Shown piece by piece: positions 1 to 11,003 of a DNA stretch of 64,000 nucleotides (within the stretch, counting starts at the first letter, position 1; the number at the start of each line of letters is the position of its first letter). The position numbers and the translations under genes are program-made. The notes under the pieces are model-generated. The model searched no databases and had not been told where the DNA came from. It worked only from the letters and a program-made list of their open reading frames with translations. The DNA is from Amphibalanus amphitrite (lineage: Eukaryota > Arthropoda > Thecostraca > Balanomorpha > Balanidae): contig NW_024881599.1 of assembly GCF_019059575.1 (NCBI RefSeq), positions 124,001 through 188,000 on the forward strand. The letters run 5' to 3'.

Positions 1-155
1 CGCAGGCATCACGGCATCACGCAGGGGCACCTTGGGCCTGTCGGGGGCATCACGGGCCTGTTGGGGGCACTTTAGGCTTGTCAGGGGCACCACAGTCCTG
101 TCAGGTCCCAGGGGCATCAGCAGCCTAGCAGGGGCACCCTAGGCCCGCCAGAGGT
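1..155. repeat. GGGGCACC/GGCCTGTC tandem repeat
   Basis: This is a degenerate tandem array built from units of roughly 20-27 bp around GGGGCAC and GGCCTGTC. The same unit returns at about 395-475, just before a C-run that ends in GATCCGCCAG. It looks like the interior of a repetitive element whose left end is outside the window. No coding region is visible. Confidence 0.6.
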
Positions 156-391
156 ACAGCCCACCGCTAAAGTAATGTAGGGTTTTACCAAACTCAACGG
201 TTGGCTTTGACTGGCGATTGTTTAATGCGAAGTGATTGAAAAGAAGATGTCAATAGCTAAAGTTGCAGCTGCAAGGGTGACGATACATATAAGCTACATT
301 CAAAGTTTCATTGTAGTCTGGCTAATCGTTCCTAAGCTTCAGAAGCAGAACATACCCATGACTGAAACCCCACATTACTTCTGCTGTGGAC

Positions 392-803
392 TGTACCACA
401 GGCCTGCCAGCGTCCAGGGGCACCACAGGCCTAGCAAGGGCACCACGGGCCTGTCAGGGGCACCTCAGGCTCCCGTGCCCCCCCCCCCCCCAGATCCGCC
501 AGTGATGCCACACCACGCGAAACACCGCCAACTACCAGCTGCCGCGCCATAAACACGTGCCAACAACAGTCTTTTTTTTAAGGTCGACTCCGCTCGCGCA
601 ACTTTTGACTGACCCTCACTGCTACTATATTGCTTCCATATTATGCTGTGGAAAGCTTTACTTCACCAAGTGGCTAAAAACCTCCATCAAGGCATATTTT
701 CTTAGCAATTTTTCTGGCGTTTTGGGGGGGGGCCAAACAGGCCACTTTAGGCCTTTGGGGGGGGGGCCATGGCCCCCGTGGCCCCCCCCCCCCTGGATCC
801 GCC
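392..803. repeat. two GATCCGCCAG-ending repeat termini
   Basis: Two G/C-homopolymer blocks each end in GATCCGCCAG: one at about 478-505 and one at about 720-803. The same terminal motif (GGATCCGCCA) closes the element inserted in the LINE at 50841-52588. These are therefore probably right-hand ends of two copies of that family. The ORFs overlapping here are low complexity and not credible genes. Confidence 0.45.
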
Positions 804-810
804 AGTGGCC

Positions 811-2480
811 ACGGGGGCAGTGATCATGTGGTGTTGAGGGATGATATCATGTGATGTTATGGTGCTGTGCAGTGTGCTAGCTACTGGACAGTGCCTTGGG
901 AAGAGCAGTCGGGGAGAGCTGACGATAGATAGACGAGTCTGGCAGTAGGGGCCAAAGAGATCCCGAGGCTGCACTCGTTGGGTTATACGCTAGAAGAAAT
1001 GATGCAGTGTCAATGAAAATGTTTTGAAAAGACTGTCCAATGCGCATTGCCCAATGGTTGACTAGGTAGGGTAGGTAATCGGTACGTATGTGCCCAATGC
1101 AAACCAGCAAAAATTCAAATTCCAGATGTAGCAGCATCCAGCCGCAATACCGGCAATACCCAATTAAATTCAGTCCACCGGTCTGTAAGTACACCCAATT
1201 TCCAATTCGTTCGCTCCCGGGTCCTATTCGGCGCCCACATTCCGGCTCTGGCAGCCAGTTTGGCAGTCCGGCTCGCCTCCAATGACGCCGGTGAGGAGCG
1301 CATTGTCGCCGTCCCGGCAGTCAATGGGCGGCGATGGCCAATAGAGTCCCCATTGTCGGACCGTGCCGTGCCCCGGGGCCATATCGGCTCCAGGGGCAGC
1401 GGCGACGCGCGGCCAATAATTGAAACGAAACGGCTCCCGGGACCGGTGATGATTACTTGAATGTAATATTGATACCCAGCTCGACTTCTAATGGCTGGGC
1501 CGATCGTTTTAGCGACAATAAATTGAGCTGTTAAAGAAGGGATGCGGATGATTTTAGCGTTTGGTGGACTCAGAGTCGAGGGTTCGACGAGGCATTAGAT
1601 CAGGTGACTCTTGCTTGTAATTACAGATGTGAACAACGCTAACAGCTTGAGAGCACGCACTATGGATGTTTATTGACAACTCAATTCAAAGATTCTCTTT
1701 TCGCTGATAACCTATCACGAACACCATCGCAGTATATTCAGATTATTCTGGCTTTAAATAAGCCAACCTATGTATCCCATCCCAATCCCATGGTCCAATC
1801 AACTCGTTACGAGAAGGATGGCACGAGCTTACGGAATCATCACGGGAGAAACACCGCTATTGGTCCCTCTCTCCCCGACAAATAATTAGCGAAGACGTTT
1901 CTCGTTCACGGCGGGGTTGCCTGGGCAACCATCTATCGATCTGGTTCTGCCGCGCAGCTGACTCGCCATGTGAGGCCGGTGCAAATATGCCGCGTCATCG
2001 CCCGGCTACCGGGCTGGCGGCGAAAATCGGGACGTGACGAGGTGTCAGTTCTGTCAGGTACGGAGGAGCACGTGGCCAGTTAGCTTGTAATCTAACGACT
2101 GAGAGTTTCCGAGAGTTCGATGTTGAGGGAACATCGTAACTTTGCTGCAGTTGTGTTGATCTTACTTTTATGCCAGCAGCTGACAGTGATCGATTTAGAT
2201 TAAGAATACAAATAAGGAATGAGTGATGGTTTGTCTCACTCTCGTCTCTCCTCTGATGTTCTGTCCGTCACCGTATGTGTTTTGGTCATGCCCTTTAATC
2301 CACGCACCAAAAATCGGGATGTCTCCGGTAGGTATACTTACCGGAGACGGACAGTTTCGGTTATTCATATTGCTTTTGAAGGAGAACACCGATAACCCAA
2401 GTATTTGGATGAGGAAGCCGCCAAATTGCAGTGGAAGTAAGCCGCACTGCTCAATATTCATTGCTTATAGCCCCACTCTC
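811..2480. other. stretch without recognisable gene
   Basis: I see no exon-like sequence, RNA gene or clear repeat here. The sequence alternates AT-rich and moderately GC-rich stretches. On the minus strand it is the intron or downstream region following Vsx exon 2. Confidence 0.5.
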
Positions 2481-2488
2481 GCAACTCA

Positions 2489-2556
2489 CCATATGTACAC
2501 ACCATATGTACACCATATGTACACCATATGTACACCATATGTACACCATATGTACG
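2489..2556. repeat. CACCATATGTA minisatellite
   Basis: About six tandem copies of an 11-12 bp unit (ACCATATGTACAC) ending in a TACGTAC-containing palindrome. It lies in the Vsx intron downstream of exon 2 and is non-coding. Confidence 0.8.
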
Positions 2557-2686
2557 TACTACGTACATTGTAGGTACACATCAAATCTCAGTCCCTCAGT
2601 ACGAGCCTCCCTTTGAACCGGCCGCCCTCCCCGGGCCCTGCCGCCCGGCCGCCCGCTCCGAACCGGCCGCCCGCTCCGGCACCCAC

Positions 2687-2864
2687 CTGTGCTGGGCGCG
2701 TGCTCCATCCCCCGCAGGTCGAATCCCGCGAACTGCGCGCCTGCGCCCGTGGTCGGCACGGCGTGGCCCTGTACCCCGGAGGGCAGGAAGCCAGCCGCTG
2801 CCGCCGCCGCCGCCGCCTGGTACATCCGTGATGTGGCCACGGAGTTCAGGTGGTCGAAACTCGG
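2687..2864 (-). CDS. Vsx: Vsx homeobox gene, coding exon 2
   Basis: This exon has an acceptor (TTTCCAG) before 2864 and a donor (GTGGGT) after 2687. It is 178 nt, entered in phase 0 and left in phase 1. It encodes FDHLNSVATSRMYQ, a poly-Ala tract and a Gly/Ala-rich segment ending FDLRGMEHAPSTG. It follows exon 1 (6019-6252) in the right phase. The sequence lies between the N-terminal octapeptide of exon 1 and the expected homeodomain, which would be encoded left of the window. The poly-Ala tract is typical of homeobox genes. The identification depends mainly on exon 1, and the exon itself is inferred from splice signals and frame. Confidence 0.7.
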
Positions 2865-2957
2865 CTGGAAACGGACGGCAGACGAGCCAGCTTAAACAGG
2901 GATGTAGACAAATAGTCGAAACTCGGCTGTAAACGTACGATAGACAAGCCAGACAAA
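2853..2957. repeat. duplicated splice-acceptor region of Vsx exon 2
   Basis: A block of about 40 bp starting GTCGAAACTCGGCTG and ending AAGCCAG/GAGCCAG occurs twice, at about 2853-2892 and 2918-2957. The first copy contains the acceptor and first bases of Vsx exon 2. In the second copy the acceptor core has changed (CTGGAAAC to CTGTAAAC on the plus strand). Confidence 0.7.
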
Positions 2958-5900
2958 CCCTCATGGGCTGCTGTGCAATGTGCAATTTAAATACAACTTT
3001 TATTCATAATATTGTTAGTGCTTATTTTTGTGCGAACGAAATGATGAAAAGAAAAATTGACAATTTTGGACACTGTACAGTAGCGGCGGAACACCTTCAA
3101 TTAAGGTGGGGCACTGCTGACTTTTGGTCCCATTCTTTCCATGCAACACCCATAGGGCTAATGTTAAAATGGCAAAATCAAGGGGGTACCTACGATGCCC
3201 CGGTGCAACCCCCCCCCCGTTCCGCCGCCTATATGACACAGTATGAGGAACTATTCCCCGAAGTTTCTCCCTTATATTTCTATGTATCGAATATTCTTTG
3301 GCTTTAAAATATTCCCAAAGCTTCAGAATGTGTTTGCTGTGTGCTGTGTGCTGTGCTGTGTGTTTGCTGTGTAGAAATAATTTAAAGCCACAAACCGCAG
3401 TACTCGTGCTGTAGCACCATAACCGTGAAACGTGGAAACGCATTGCCCGTTGTTTTCCGACGGACAGGCAAAGTTGTACGCTTCGGTGCAATTTGCCCAG
3501 TATGAATAAAGTATGATCGAAAATAAAAGAGACAACAGTTTCGGGCATAGTTCATCATCAGATTTCTAGATTGATGTTTTATTTCATCAATATACCTACT
3601 AATTATAATGAACCTCAAATAACCGCTTTCTCATATTAGAACTACTGAATCTTGACACTCTCAGTTTAGCACTCATAATTATGGCAGGTAGTAGACATTC
3701 AATATCAAATTGCAAAAGGGACGACAGCGAAACTTATTAAACAAAGAAGCTGTTTGTCAAACGGTTGTACGGTTGTAAAGACACAAAACCCTTAAAATGT
3801 TACAGGGCGGATCAGACCCGTCTGGGACAGGCCCTCGTTAAAAAAAAACACGTTTTATTGGAAAGAGTTGGTTCGCTCTTTGCGCTCTCTGGTAGGTGAT
3901 AATGAGACAATTTATCCGGAGAGGTAAATCGGCCGCCCCACCTGTAAGAAAATTAACGCCATGAATAGATAGCCCTTTAAGTAGTTGACATTTCTAGTGT
4001 CACTGTGCGGGAAGGTATCAAAATTCTGCCTCCCGTAATTTTTCTTCAAAGCCAGTGAAATTTGAATTTGGACGAAAAACGAGCACTTTTACTGCCGTTG
4101 GAAACGTTGTATTGCATGACCTAACCTTAGTTGTTAGCAAAATTCGACATCCGGGTACATACTAGCACAGAAAACAGTAGTACTACTGTTATCTGTGATA
4201 CTAGTGATGTCAATTACGGAAAATCGGAGTACCGATACCTAACCAAATACCAACCAAAACCGTGGAGAAATACCGAAACCAAACCAACTTGGGAACATGA
4301 GGAAAATACTAACTTTTTACCGGTTTCTTAGCCTCTTAAACATTAGCGAGGGTTCATGATACCAACAAAATACCAAACACATTAGGATTGAAATACCAAA
4401 TACCGAGTTGGTATCGGTTTGGTATCGGTATACCAAAAAGTTGGTATCCGATTGACATCTCTAGTACATACCATGCGTTGGTGGGTTCGGTATCTGGAAG
4501 AACAATTCATCTTTTTTTTCAAAAACTCTTTGCGATTTATCCTTTTATTATGTCGATGCGGGGCTATTTGGCCGGTACATACCTAGCTGGTTAAATTGGC
4601 CAGCGCTTTCAGGATCGTTACTAGAAATCGTGTCTCTAAAAGGGTGATGTCGATCTACATAGATGGTATTACGGCACAGTCTACCTTCAAGGGAGTGCAG
4701 GCTAAGCCATCAGACTGCGCAGTAGCTGCCGGGTTCTGGTCACTTGGCCTAAAGGAGAAGTCCATGGCCACGAAACGGGAAAGCGCTGAGAAGGCTACAA
4801 ATTGCGACAATGGTTTAAATTTATTTGAATTGCCATTTTTGATGGCAGCATTTCGTTCATGACGTCGGAACAATGCAAACATGCGTTCGGTAAATTCGAT
4901 CGGCTAATCACTGTTTTACTTCAATTGACATACGAGTATAAGCTGTTTACTTTTAAGGTAACTTTTCCATTTCGAAGAGCGTCGTGAAGCTAATGATAAA
5001 AGTTAAAACAAACAAATGCAAAAATTAGTTATAATTCAAAAGTCAGCAGAACGTTTAAAATAATTACGTTCTCATGGTTCTCAAAGTGTGACACAAACTC
5101 CGCAGACCAGAAATTAGCCAGTCCTTCGAATCGAAATCCAACGTCGATCTAAGCTGAGAAATGTGCGTAGAAAACTTTCCGTTGATGACACTGAAGTTTC
5201 GCCACTATTTATGTTTCCGGCCTCTAATTGACACCGGCCCCATACCATAGCCCTCATACCCCACCGGCCAAGCATTTGGCCACCTTGCAGACCTTTGTTG
5301 AACGTCAAAATGTTGACATTAATGGTTGTTCTATAATCTTAGCCCTTAGGCTTTCTGACCCGCGGATAGAAAAATGAATGCAGAAAAGCTACCGTTGATT
5401 AGATGCAGAAACAAGTGGTGAGTTTTAAGATACCTATATTGTTTTCCAAAAAACGACCAATTTACTCCACTCTCCCTTCCCCGTAATTATATTGGAACAT
5501 AGCAATGGACGGTTCAGGCATCGGTGGGTCCGTTCCGTGATGGTGCTGGTCGTTGCTGGGGTGAGGGGGGGGTGGTTGTAAGAAACCATGCTCTCCCATA
5601 AGACTTCCTGACCTCCGAAAACTTATCAAACTTCGCCTACTTATACCTATGTTGAGGCAGGCTAGCTGGATGAACTTTTGTTTTATATTCGCCTTCTTTG
5701 CAAGGGAAGCCACACAACTTCGGCGAAGTTCGGTCTCTCCGGAAGATGCAAATACCTACCGCAAGTGCCCCCCATCAAGTGCCCGCAAGGCTTTTTCACA
5801 CTCTAATGCAGGTTCACCTTCCTAGAACTTCGAAGACTATATACTTTGATTTACGTTGACCGACTCTTAAAGTCGCTAAGCCATGCCATCCAATTATACA

Positions 5901-6018
5901 GCCAAACTGCTTTGTGTGTCCACTGCCCATGCCGGAATGTCCTACATAACATCGAAAATGATTGCAGAAGCAGATGTGCTTTGAAAAATGTGAAAACATA
6001 TGACAGAGAGCGACTGAC
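2865..6018 (-). other. Vsx intron 1
   Basis: This is the intron between coding exons 1 and 2, 3.15 kb and mostly AT-rich. It holds a CTGTGTG microsatellite near 3329-3372 and a MITE-like repeat at 4199-4467. No other coding sequence is evident; the ORFs here are short and unremarkable. Confidence 0.6.
4199..4467. mobile_element. MITE with CTAGTGATGTCAAT ends
   Basis: The left end reads CTAGTGATGTCAAT and the right end ATTGACATCTCTAG, which are imperfect inverted repeats. The interior is made of TACCGATACC/GGTATCGGTA-type short repeats on both strands. TAGTGATG-type ends resemble hAT-like MITEs, but I could not define a clean 8-bp target duplication, so the superfamily is open. Confidence 0.45.
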
Positions 6019-6252
6019 CTGAGCGAAGAGCGGCGTCCGGCTGTAGGGCGGTGTATGTGACGGAGGCGGAGGTGGCGGCGGCGGCGGCGGGGGCGGCGGC
6101 AGCCCGGTCCGCTGCTCCTGGTGCAGTCCCAGCAGCTCCTGTATGGCGAACGGGGAGCGCTGGTGGTGCCCGCCGCCGGCGGCCATCCCGTGACCCAGCA
6201 GTGTCCCGGGAGGCACGCCCATCCTGCTCCTCTCCGGGTGTAGTACACTCAT
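6019..6252 (-). CDS. Vsx: Vsx homeobox gene, coding exon 1
   Basis: The exon starts at ATG (6252-6250) with MSVLHPERSRMGVPPG and ends in PLFAQ at a CAG|GTCAGT donor, phase 0, 78 codons. The key motif is SPFAIQELLGL at about residues 33-43. This is the N-terminal octapeptide (Groucho-binding, eh1-like) of Vsx/Chx10 paired-like homeobox proteins, which act as transcriptional repressors in retina and interneurons. A poly-Pro tract follows. The homeodomain and CVC domain would lie on exons left of the window. A GTG-initiated extension upstream is less likely than this ATG. Minus-strand frames overlapping this region are shadows. Confidence 0.8.
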
Positions 6253-6560
6253 CTCGGACTCCGACTGGGCGCCGCGCCGCGGGCCGCCGCACACACACTG
6301 ACCGCAGCGGCTGGATCACCTAGCGCGGCCCTAATTACCACTTGGCCCACCGACCCGCCGCCCGAACCCCGGCGCCAATCTGGCTGAGCCGAGCACGGCG
6401 CCCATACGTCGGCCTATTAGAGGCCGCCCCGCGTCACCGCCGAGGCCCCGCCCACCGCGGCCGACCGGCCAATCAGCGCCGGAGGAGGCAGTCCGACGGG
6501 CGGGGAGGTAATTGGTTTGTTAGCGGTCGACGAACCGCGAGGCTGCCCGCCAAATGCACC
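6253..6560 (-). promoter_or_regulatory. GC-rich region with CCAAT boxes upstream of Vsx
   Basis: This CpG-rich segment lies immediately upstream of the Vsx start codon. It contains GGCCAATCAG at about 6467-6476 and an inverted CCAAT (AATTGG) near 6510. Position and composition fit a promoter or 5' UTR. No TATA box or initiator could be fixed. Confidence 0.4.
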
Positions 6561-6696
6561 CCCCCCCCCCCCGCCCAGGGAGCAGTGAGAGGGAGGGGTC
6601 GGAGACGGGAGAGCACCCACCGCCAAATGCACCCACCACCCGGGGAGCCGAGGGGGGGGGGGCAGAGAGCACCCACGGCCACGTCCCACCGCCAAG

Positions 6697-8667
6697 TGTA
6701 GGGGAGAGAGGTCATATTGCGCCACCTTAAGGATATCGGCCTATTGTGGCAAAAGTTGACCAGCTGTCATGCTTGATGATATCTCAAATTGTACCTCAGT
6801 TATTTTGGCATCAAATTACAACTCCTAATTTGTATCACACCCATAAAAATTAACCCTCGCCCCTGTGGTTTTTCCTGAATAGCAAGAAAACGGCGGCGCG
6901 CAGCGCCGCCAAATTTTCAGCACCTTCCCGGGCATCTATTTGACACCTTCACACCAAATTTCAAGTCTTAGGTCACCTTAGGTCAGGAGTTATTGAGGTC
7001 AAACTGAGGTCATGTTCGAGCAAAAATGAGCAAAAAACATGCAATCTTGAAACGCTCACCAAATCTACAGTTATCAAGCAATTTTAAAGTTCTTTATATG
7101 GTCTAGTAGACAAAAAGCGGCGCTACAAAACTGCTATCTCGGATTTTTAAAATTTTTGGTTTTTGACCAAAAAAAATTCAAAAAATTGATTTTCTTTAGA
7201 AAAACTAGAAAAAAATCCAACATTTTCCGAATTTCGAAAAAACCGGAATATATGTGATAGTCCCAGCGCTCTTCTATATACATACCAAATTTCAGATCGA
7301 TATCTCGTTTTTTGGCCAAGTTATAGCGAAAAAACTGTTCAAAAATGATGACGTCAAATTTTTGAACTCAATTTTTAGCGATTCTAGACCACGTACGGCA
7401 AAACAAAGACCACCATTGAACTCCCCGTGACGAGCTGCATCGATTCGATACCCATTTTATGCAAAAATATTAACTTTGAAATTTGACCTAATTTGACCTG
7501 ACCTTGACCTGACCTTGACCTGACCTTGACCAAAACGTGACCTAAGCTGGACCCAAAGGCTGCCTGACCCACATAATCGCATTTGTCATGTAAAATTGAC
7601 CATAAAACATGTATCACACGACACTTTCATATTGTGACCCCCCCCGTGACCTGACCTCTGTGACCTGACCTGGTATCAGTTACCTCAAATAGCAAAATAT
7701 GTGTTTGAAGAACATTTCCCCATCGATGATTTTCAATGAAATGCATTTTACTCGATTTTACAACGCATTTCTTGAAATGCCTGTAAACGGTGAAAATTGG
7801 ACCTTTGACCTGACCTGTGACGTCATCGGTTTGACCTAGGTTATTAAATTGGGTCACAAGGTAGTTCCCCGTTGGGGCTATCCAACGCCGTTTACCGCTT
7901 GTCGCTATGTTGCGTGGTTCTCGAGATCTTAGGGGGGGGGGGCAAAATGGCCCCCCCCCCCCAACCGGGCGCGTTGCTCGGCAGAGCCCGACGGGGCGCG
8001 GGTTAACAAGAGAAAAGTTTTCCGACGCACCTGCAAAGGGCGCATTTACGGACTACCCCATCAAAAAGCGCCCATGCCTCTCATGTAAAAGCGCCCTATT
8101 AAAAACAACGGTTTGCCACCTAACTAAGTGTAAGTAGCCTATTTGAACGTGTCAGCCCATTAACCATTTATGCTGTGAAGGATAAGGTAATGGTAAGGTG
8201 AGCGCTCTAATAATCAAAGTGTTCAATGAAATGTGTCCCAACCACCAGATGCTGTTTCTCTGGGTTGAAGAATAGGGCGCAAATAGGGTGGGCGCAATTA
8301 CGAATGGAACACATTTTTCATGAGCTTCAAATATGGCGAGGACAGCGAAGCCACGGTGGTGATAAACTTTCAAAACTACCATTAAACGAGCAATTAACAA
8401 TGATTATTAGTTGAATCACTATCTCTAAGATAAACCATGACACTAGAAAGGTCGAAATAGACTGTTTCGCGTAAGAAAATAAAGGAAATCACAAAAAAAT
8501 GGTCTGCGAGAAAGCTGAGACACCTCACCTGCCCCCGTGGACCGGAATAAGAGCGAGTTATTGGTGGTGAAGTAAATGCACACATTCGAGCATTCATTGG
8601 AATCGAATTTTGGACAGGAGGAAGGTGTGGCGCATTTAAGAACATGGCGCAATATGACCTCTCTCCC
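6697..8667. repeat. inverted repeat pair flanking a TTAA element
   Basis: GTAGGGGAGAGAGGTCATAT (about 6700) recurs in inverse orientation as ATATGACCTCTCTCCCCTAC (about 8648). The arms are about 26 bp and separated by 1.9 kb that includes the TTAA element at 6850-8006. G-rich sequence with similar GGAGCAGTGAG words adjoins both arms. They may be the ends of an older element. Confidence 0.4.
6850..8006. mobile_element. TTAA element 1 (piggyBac-like, non-autonomous)
   Basis: The element is bounded by TTAA on both sides. The left end reads CCCTCGCCCC and the right end GGGGCGCGGG, an imperfect terminal inverted repeat. A G-run/C-run hairpin lies near the right end (7932-7964). The interior has the arrays of TGACCT/AGGTCA seen in the sister copies and no transposase ORF. 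It shares long blocks with the copies at 16055 and 54995. TTAA duplication plus CCC-initial termini point to the piggyBac superfamily. Confidence 0.7.
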
Positions 8668-8756
8668 CTACCCGCCGCTCGGGTCTCGGGGAGCAGTGAG
8701 GGGGGAGGGGGTAGGAGAGCGGAGGGGAGGGGAGCACCTGTAGACCGCAACACTGG

Positions 8757-9738
8757 TTAACCCGCGTCGGGCCGGTACCCGACGCCAGCCGTGCCGGGCC
8801 CGGGGGTGTCTGAACACACACCCCCGCCCCCCCCCCCGTCTAACTTGGCTCCTGGGCCACGTAGCGACACGCGGTAAGCAGCATCCGAAAGAGTTTCAAA
8901 AATAGAAAACACTAAGTTTTTTAAGGTCAGGTCAAAGGTCAGGTCGCCAGAGGTCATCAGAGGTCAAATTTTGCATATTTCAACAATTTTCGAAAACCCG
9001 GCGCATTACTCGGGAACCAATAGAGCTACAGCGCCGGAGTAAAGCGCATTCGATTCAATATCTCTTTCAACGCTCTTTAGCCGTCATGTCCTCAGATTTG
9101 ACCTCAGGTCAACGGTTTAGCCCCCAGAGGGCAAAAACCATTTTTATGAAAAACGTTTTTTTTTTTTCGTAATAACTTTTGCTGACTCAAGAACGTGGCA
9201 ACCTTTATTTTGCCATCATCATGTTATTCTTGTCGAGACGCGTCGAACGAATTATAATTTAACCTTGAAAGGTCATTTCGAAAATCTAAACGCAGGTCAA
9301 GGTCATGACCTGACCGGAAAAAAGTCATGTTACATATCAATCGATCCGTGTCGTCGAGCTGAACATCGTCTTTCCATCGCTCTAGCAGGTCTTTATCAAA
9401 AGTTATTGGTCAAAAAACTGTTCGGGACCTGATATGACCTCAGGGACGTAAGGAGAGGTCCGTCACGGGTACCATTTTTTGGTTGACCTGGTCAGGCTTA
9501 CCTGTAAGCCGATGTTGAGGCGATCGTTCAGTTGGTGTAGCTATGACGAGGATTCTAACTTCTTCTGATGAGAGGTCACTTGACGTGACCTGGTGACCTG
9601 ACCTTGAGAGACCTGGGTCTGAAATTTACACATTTGCGGAAAAGATGTATGAACAGGTGTGGCAAAAACGGATACCTGCGAAAAACCGCAAGGGGGTGTT
9701 CAACCCTACCCCCCCCCCCCCGGCCCGGCGCCGGTTAA
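8757..9738. mobile_element. TTAA element 2
   Basis: It begins TTAACCCGCGTCGGGCCGG and ends CCGGCCCGGCGCCGGTTAA, giving TTAA on both sides and related termini. The interior carries many AGGTCA motifs, including a near-palindrome GGTCAAGGTCATGACCTGACC cluster at about 9297-9316. It belongs to a second subfamily shared with 18045-19242, 28280-28808 and 58353-59373. No ORF of note. Confidence 0.7.
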
Positions 9739-9855
9739 GTGTCTTCTTCAACGTGTTTTGTGTGAGTAAGCGTGATAGTGGTCGAATCACAGGGCATTTG
9801 ATACCCCAGGATGAAGGATCATACACTCAGAGACCATACCAGATGCGTACAGGAT

Positions 9856-10617
9856 TTAACCCTCGCCGGCACAGGCCATTTTGCGTCCTTCGACGGCACA
9901 ATGGGGGGGGGGGGTACGACCCCCCCTCGCGTTTGGCCCCTGATCGAGCTAGAGCTTCGCGGAAAAAACGAGCGTGTTGCCCGTCACGAGAGGAAGCCGA
10001 TGATACCCAATTTTAAGGTCCTAGGTCATCGGTTGACCTTCCAGGTCAGGTCAATGACCCGAAAACCGGGAAAATCGGGACCTGTTAGATAGAAAGTCGT
10101 AAAGTGTGGCTGCTGTGTGATTTTCCGGGGTGCTGATCACGAATATCGTGTTAGTTTTGATCAGAGATGATGGTTTTAAGTATTTAGACCAGGTCGGGTC
10201 AGGTCAGGTCAGGTCAACCGGTAGGGGTTGTGACGGGTACCTATTCGTAATACGTGTCAACCGACTCTGACAGCTTCGTAACATGTTACGAAGGCACCAA
10301 AACTACTTCGTAAATGTTCAAATGGTTGCTAAATTCGAATTCAGCTCCAAAAACTAACCTAGAAACATGTAAAACTCGAAAAAGTGAGCCGAGGTCACCC
10401 GAGGTCACCAAAGGTCAATGACCTGACCTGACCTTCAGGTGACCTTGACACCCACCCTAATGTATGGGAGCAACATCAAATCACATGTTTGAACGTTTGA
10501 AACCACGAAAAGCTTGCAAACGCGCGGCTAATGCGAGCCGATATACGCCGAATCGCATTCCGGCCAAACATGGTCTCGGAAAAGAGGTCACAGGTCAAAG
10601 TTCATTTGGTTCAGGGT
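9856..10617. mobile_element. TTAA element 3, left part
   Basis: The element starts TTAACCCTCGCCGGCACAGG. Its right end lies beyond the Ty3 insertion, at 15655, and reads CCTGTGCCGG...GGGTTAA, so the two parts form one element of about 0.9 kb with matching inverted ends. AGGTCA arrays lie at about 10010-10050 and 10190-10216. It is interrupted after AGGGT at 10613-10617. Confidence 0.75.
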
Positions 10618-10974
10618 TGTAGCGTGACGCAAGGATGAATGTGAGCCGTATAAGTGTGAGTCAGCTTCAGCGTCGAGCTGTGAACCGGTGACCCAGCGTT
10701 GGTCATAGCCGCCGGCATCTGATGCCGGCAGGGCCGAGTTACACCCTGCAAGTAGCTGGGCCGGGCATGACGTATGGGAGCATGATTGGCTGGTTATGAT
10801 GTGAGATATATGACGTATGACAGCGCGATTGGTTGGTGATGATGTGAGATGTGTGTCTGCGAGCTGTGGATGTGCCAGGAGGGGGATTGTGAGTTTAGTT
10901 GGCTGGAAGGTGTAGAGGAGAGCAGAATAGATCTTCTTCTTGTGCTGGACGGTGACTTTTAAGTCAGTACGACA
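10618..10974 (+). repeat. 5' LTR of Ty3-type element
   Basis: 357 bp, starting TGTAGCGTGACG and ending GTACGACA. It is repeated at 15140-15496. The following internal sequence begins AGCTATTTCGG. Confidence 0.93.
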
Positions 10975-11003
10975 AGCTATTTCGGCCTTCTCGACTAAGT
11001 GTT

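Noticed and set aside
5942-6319. Overlapping minus-strand ORFs of 125-147 aa
   Set aside because: Only the frame with SPFAIQELLGL matches Vsx and ends at a good donor; the others are shadows in GC-rich sequence.
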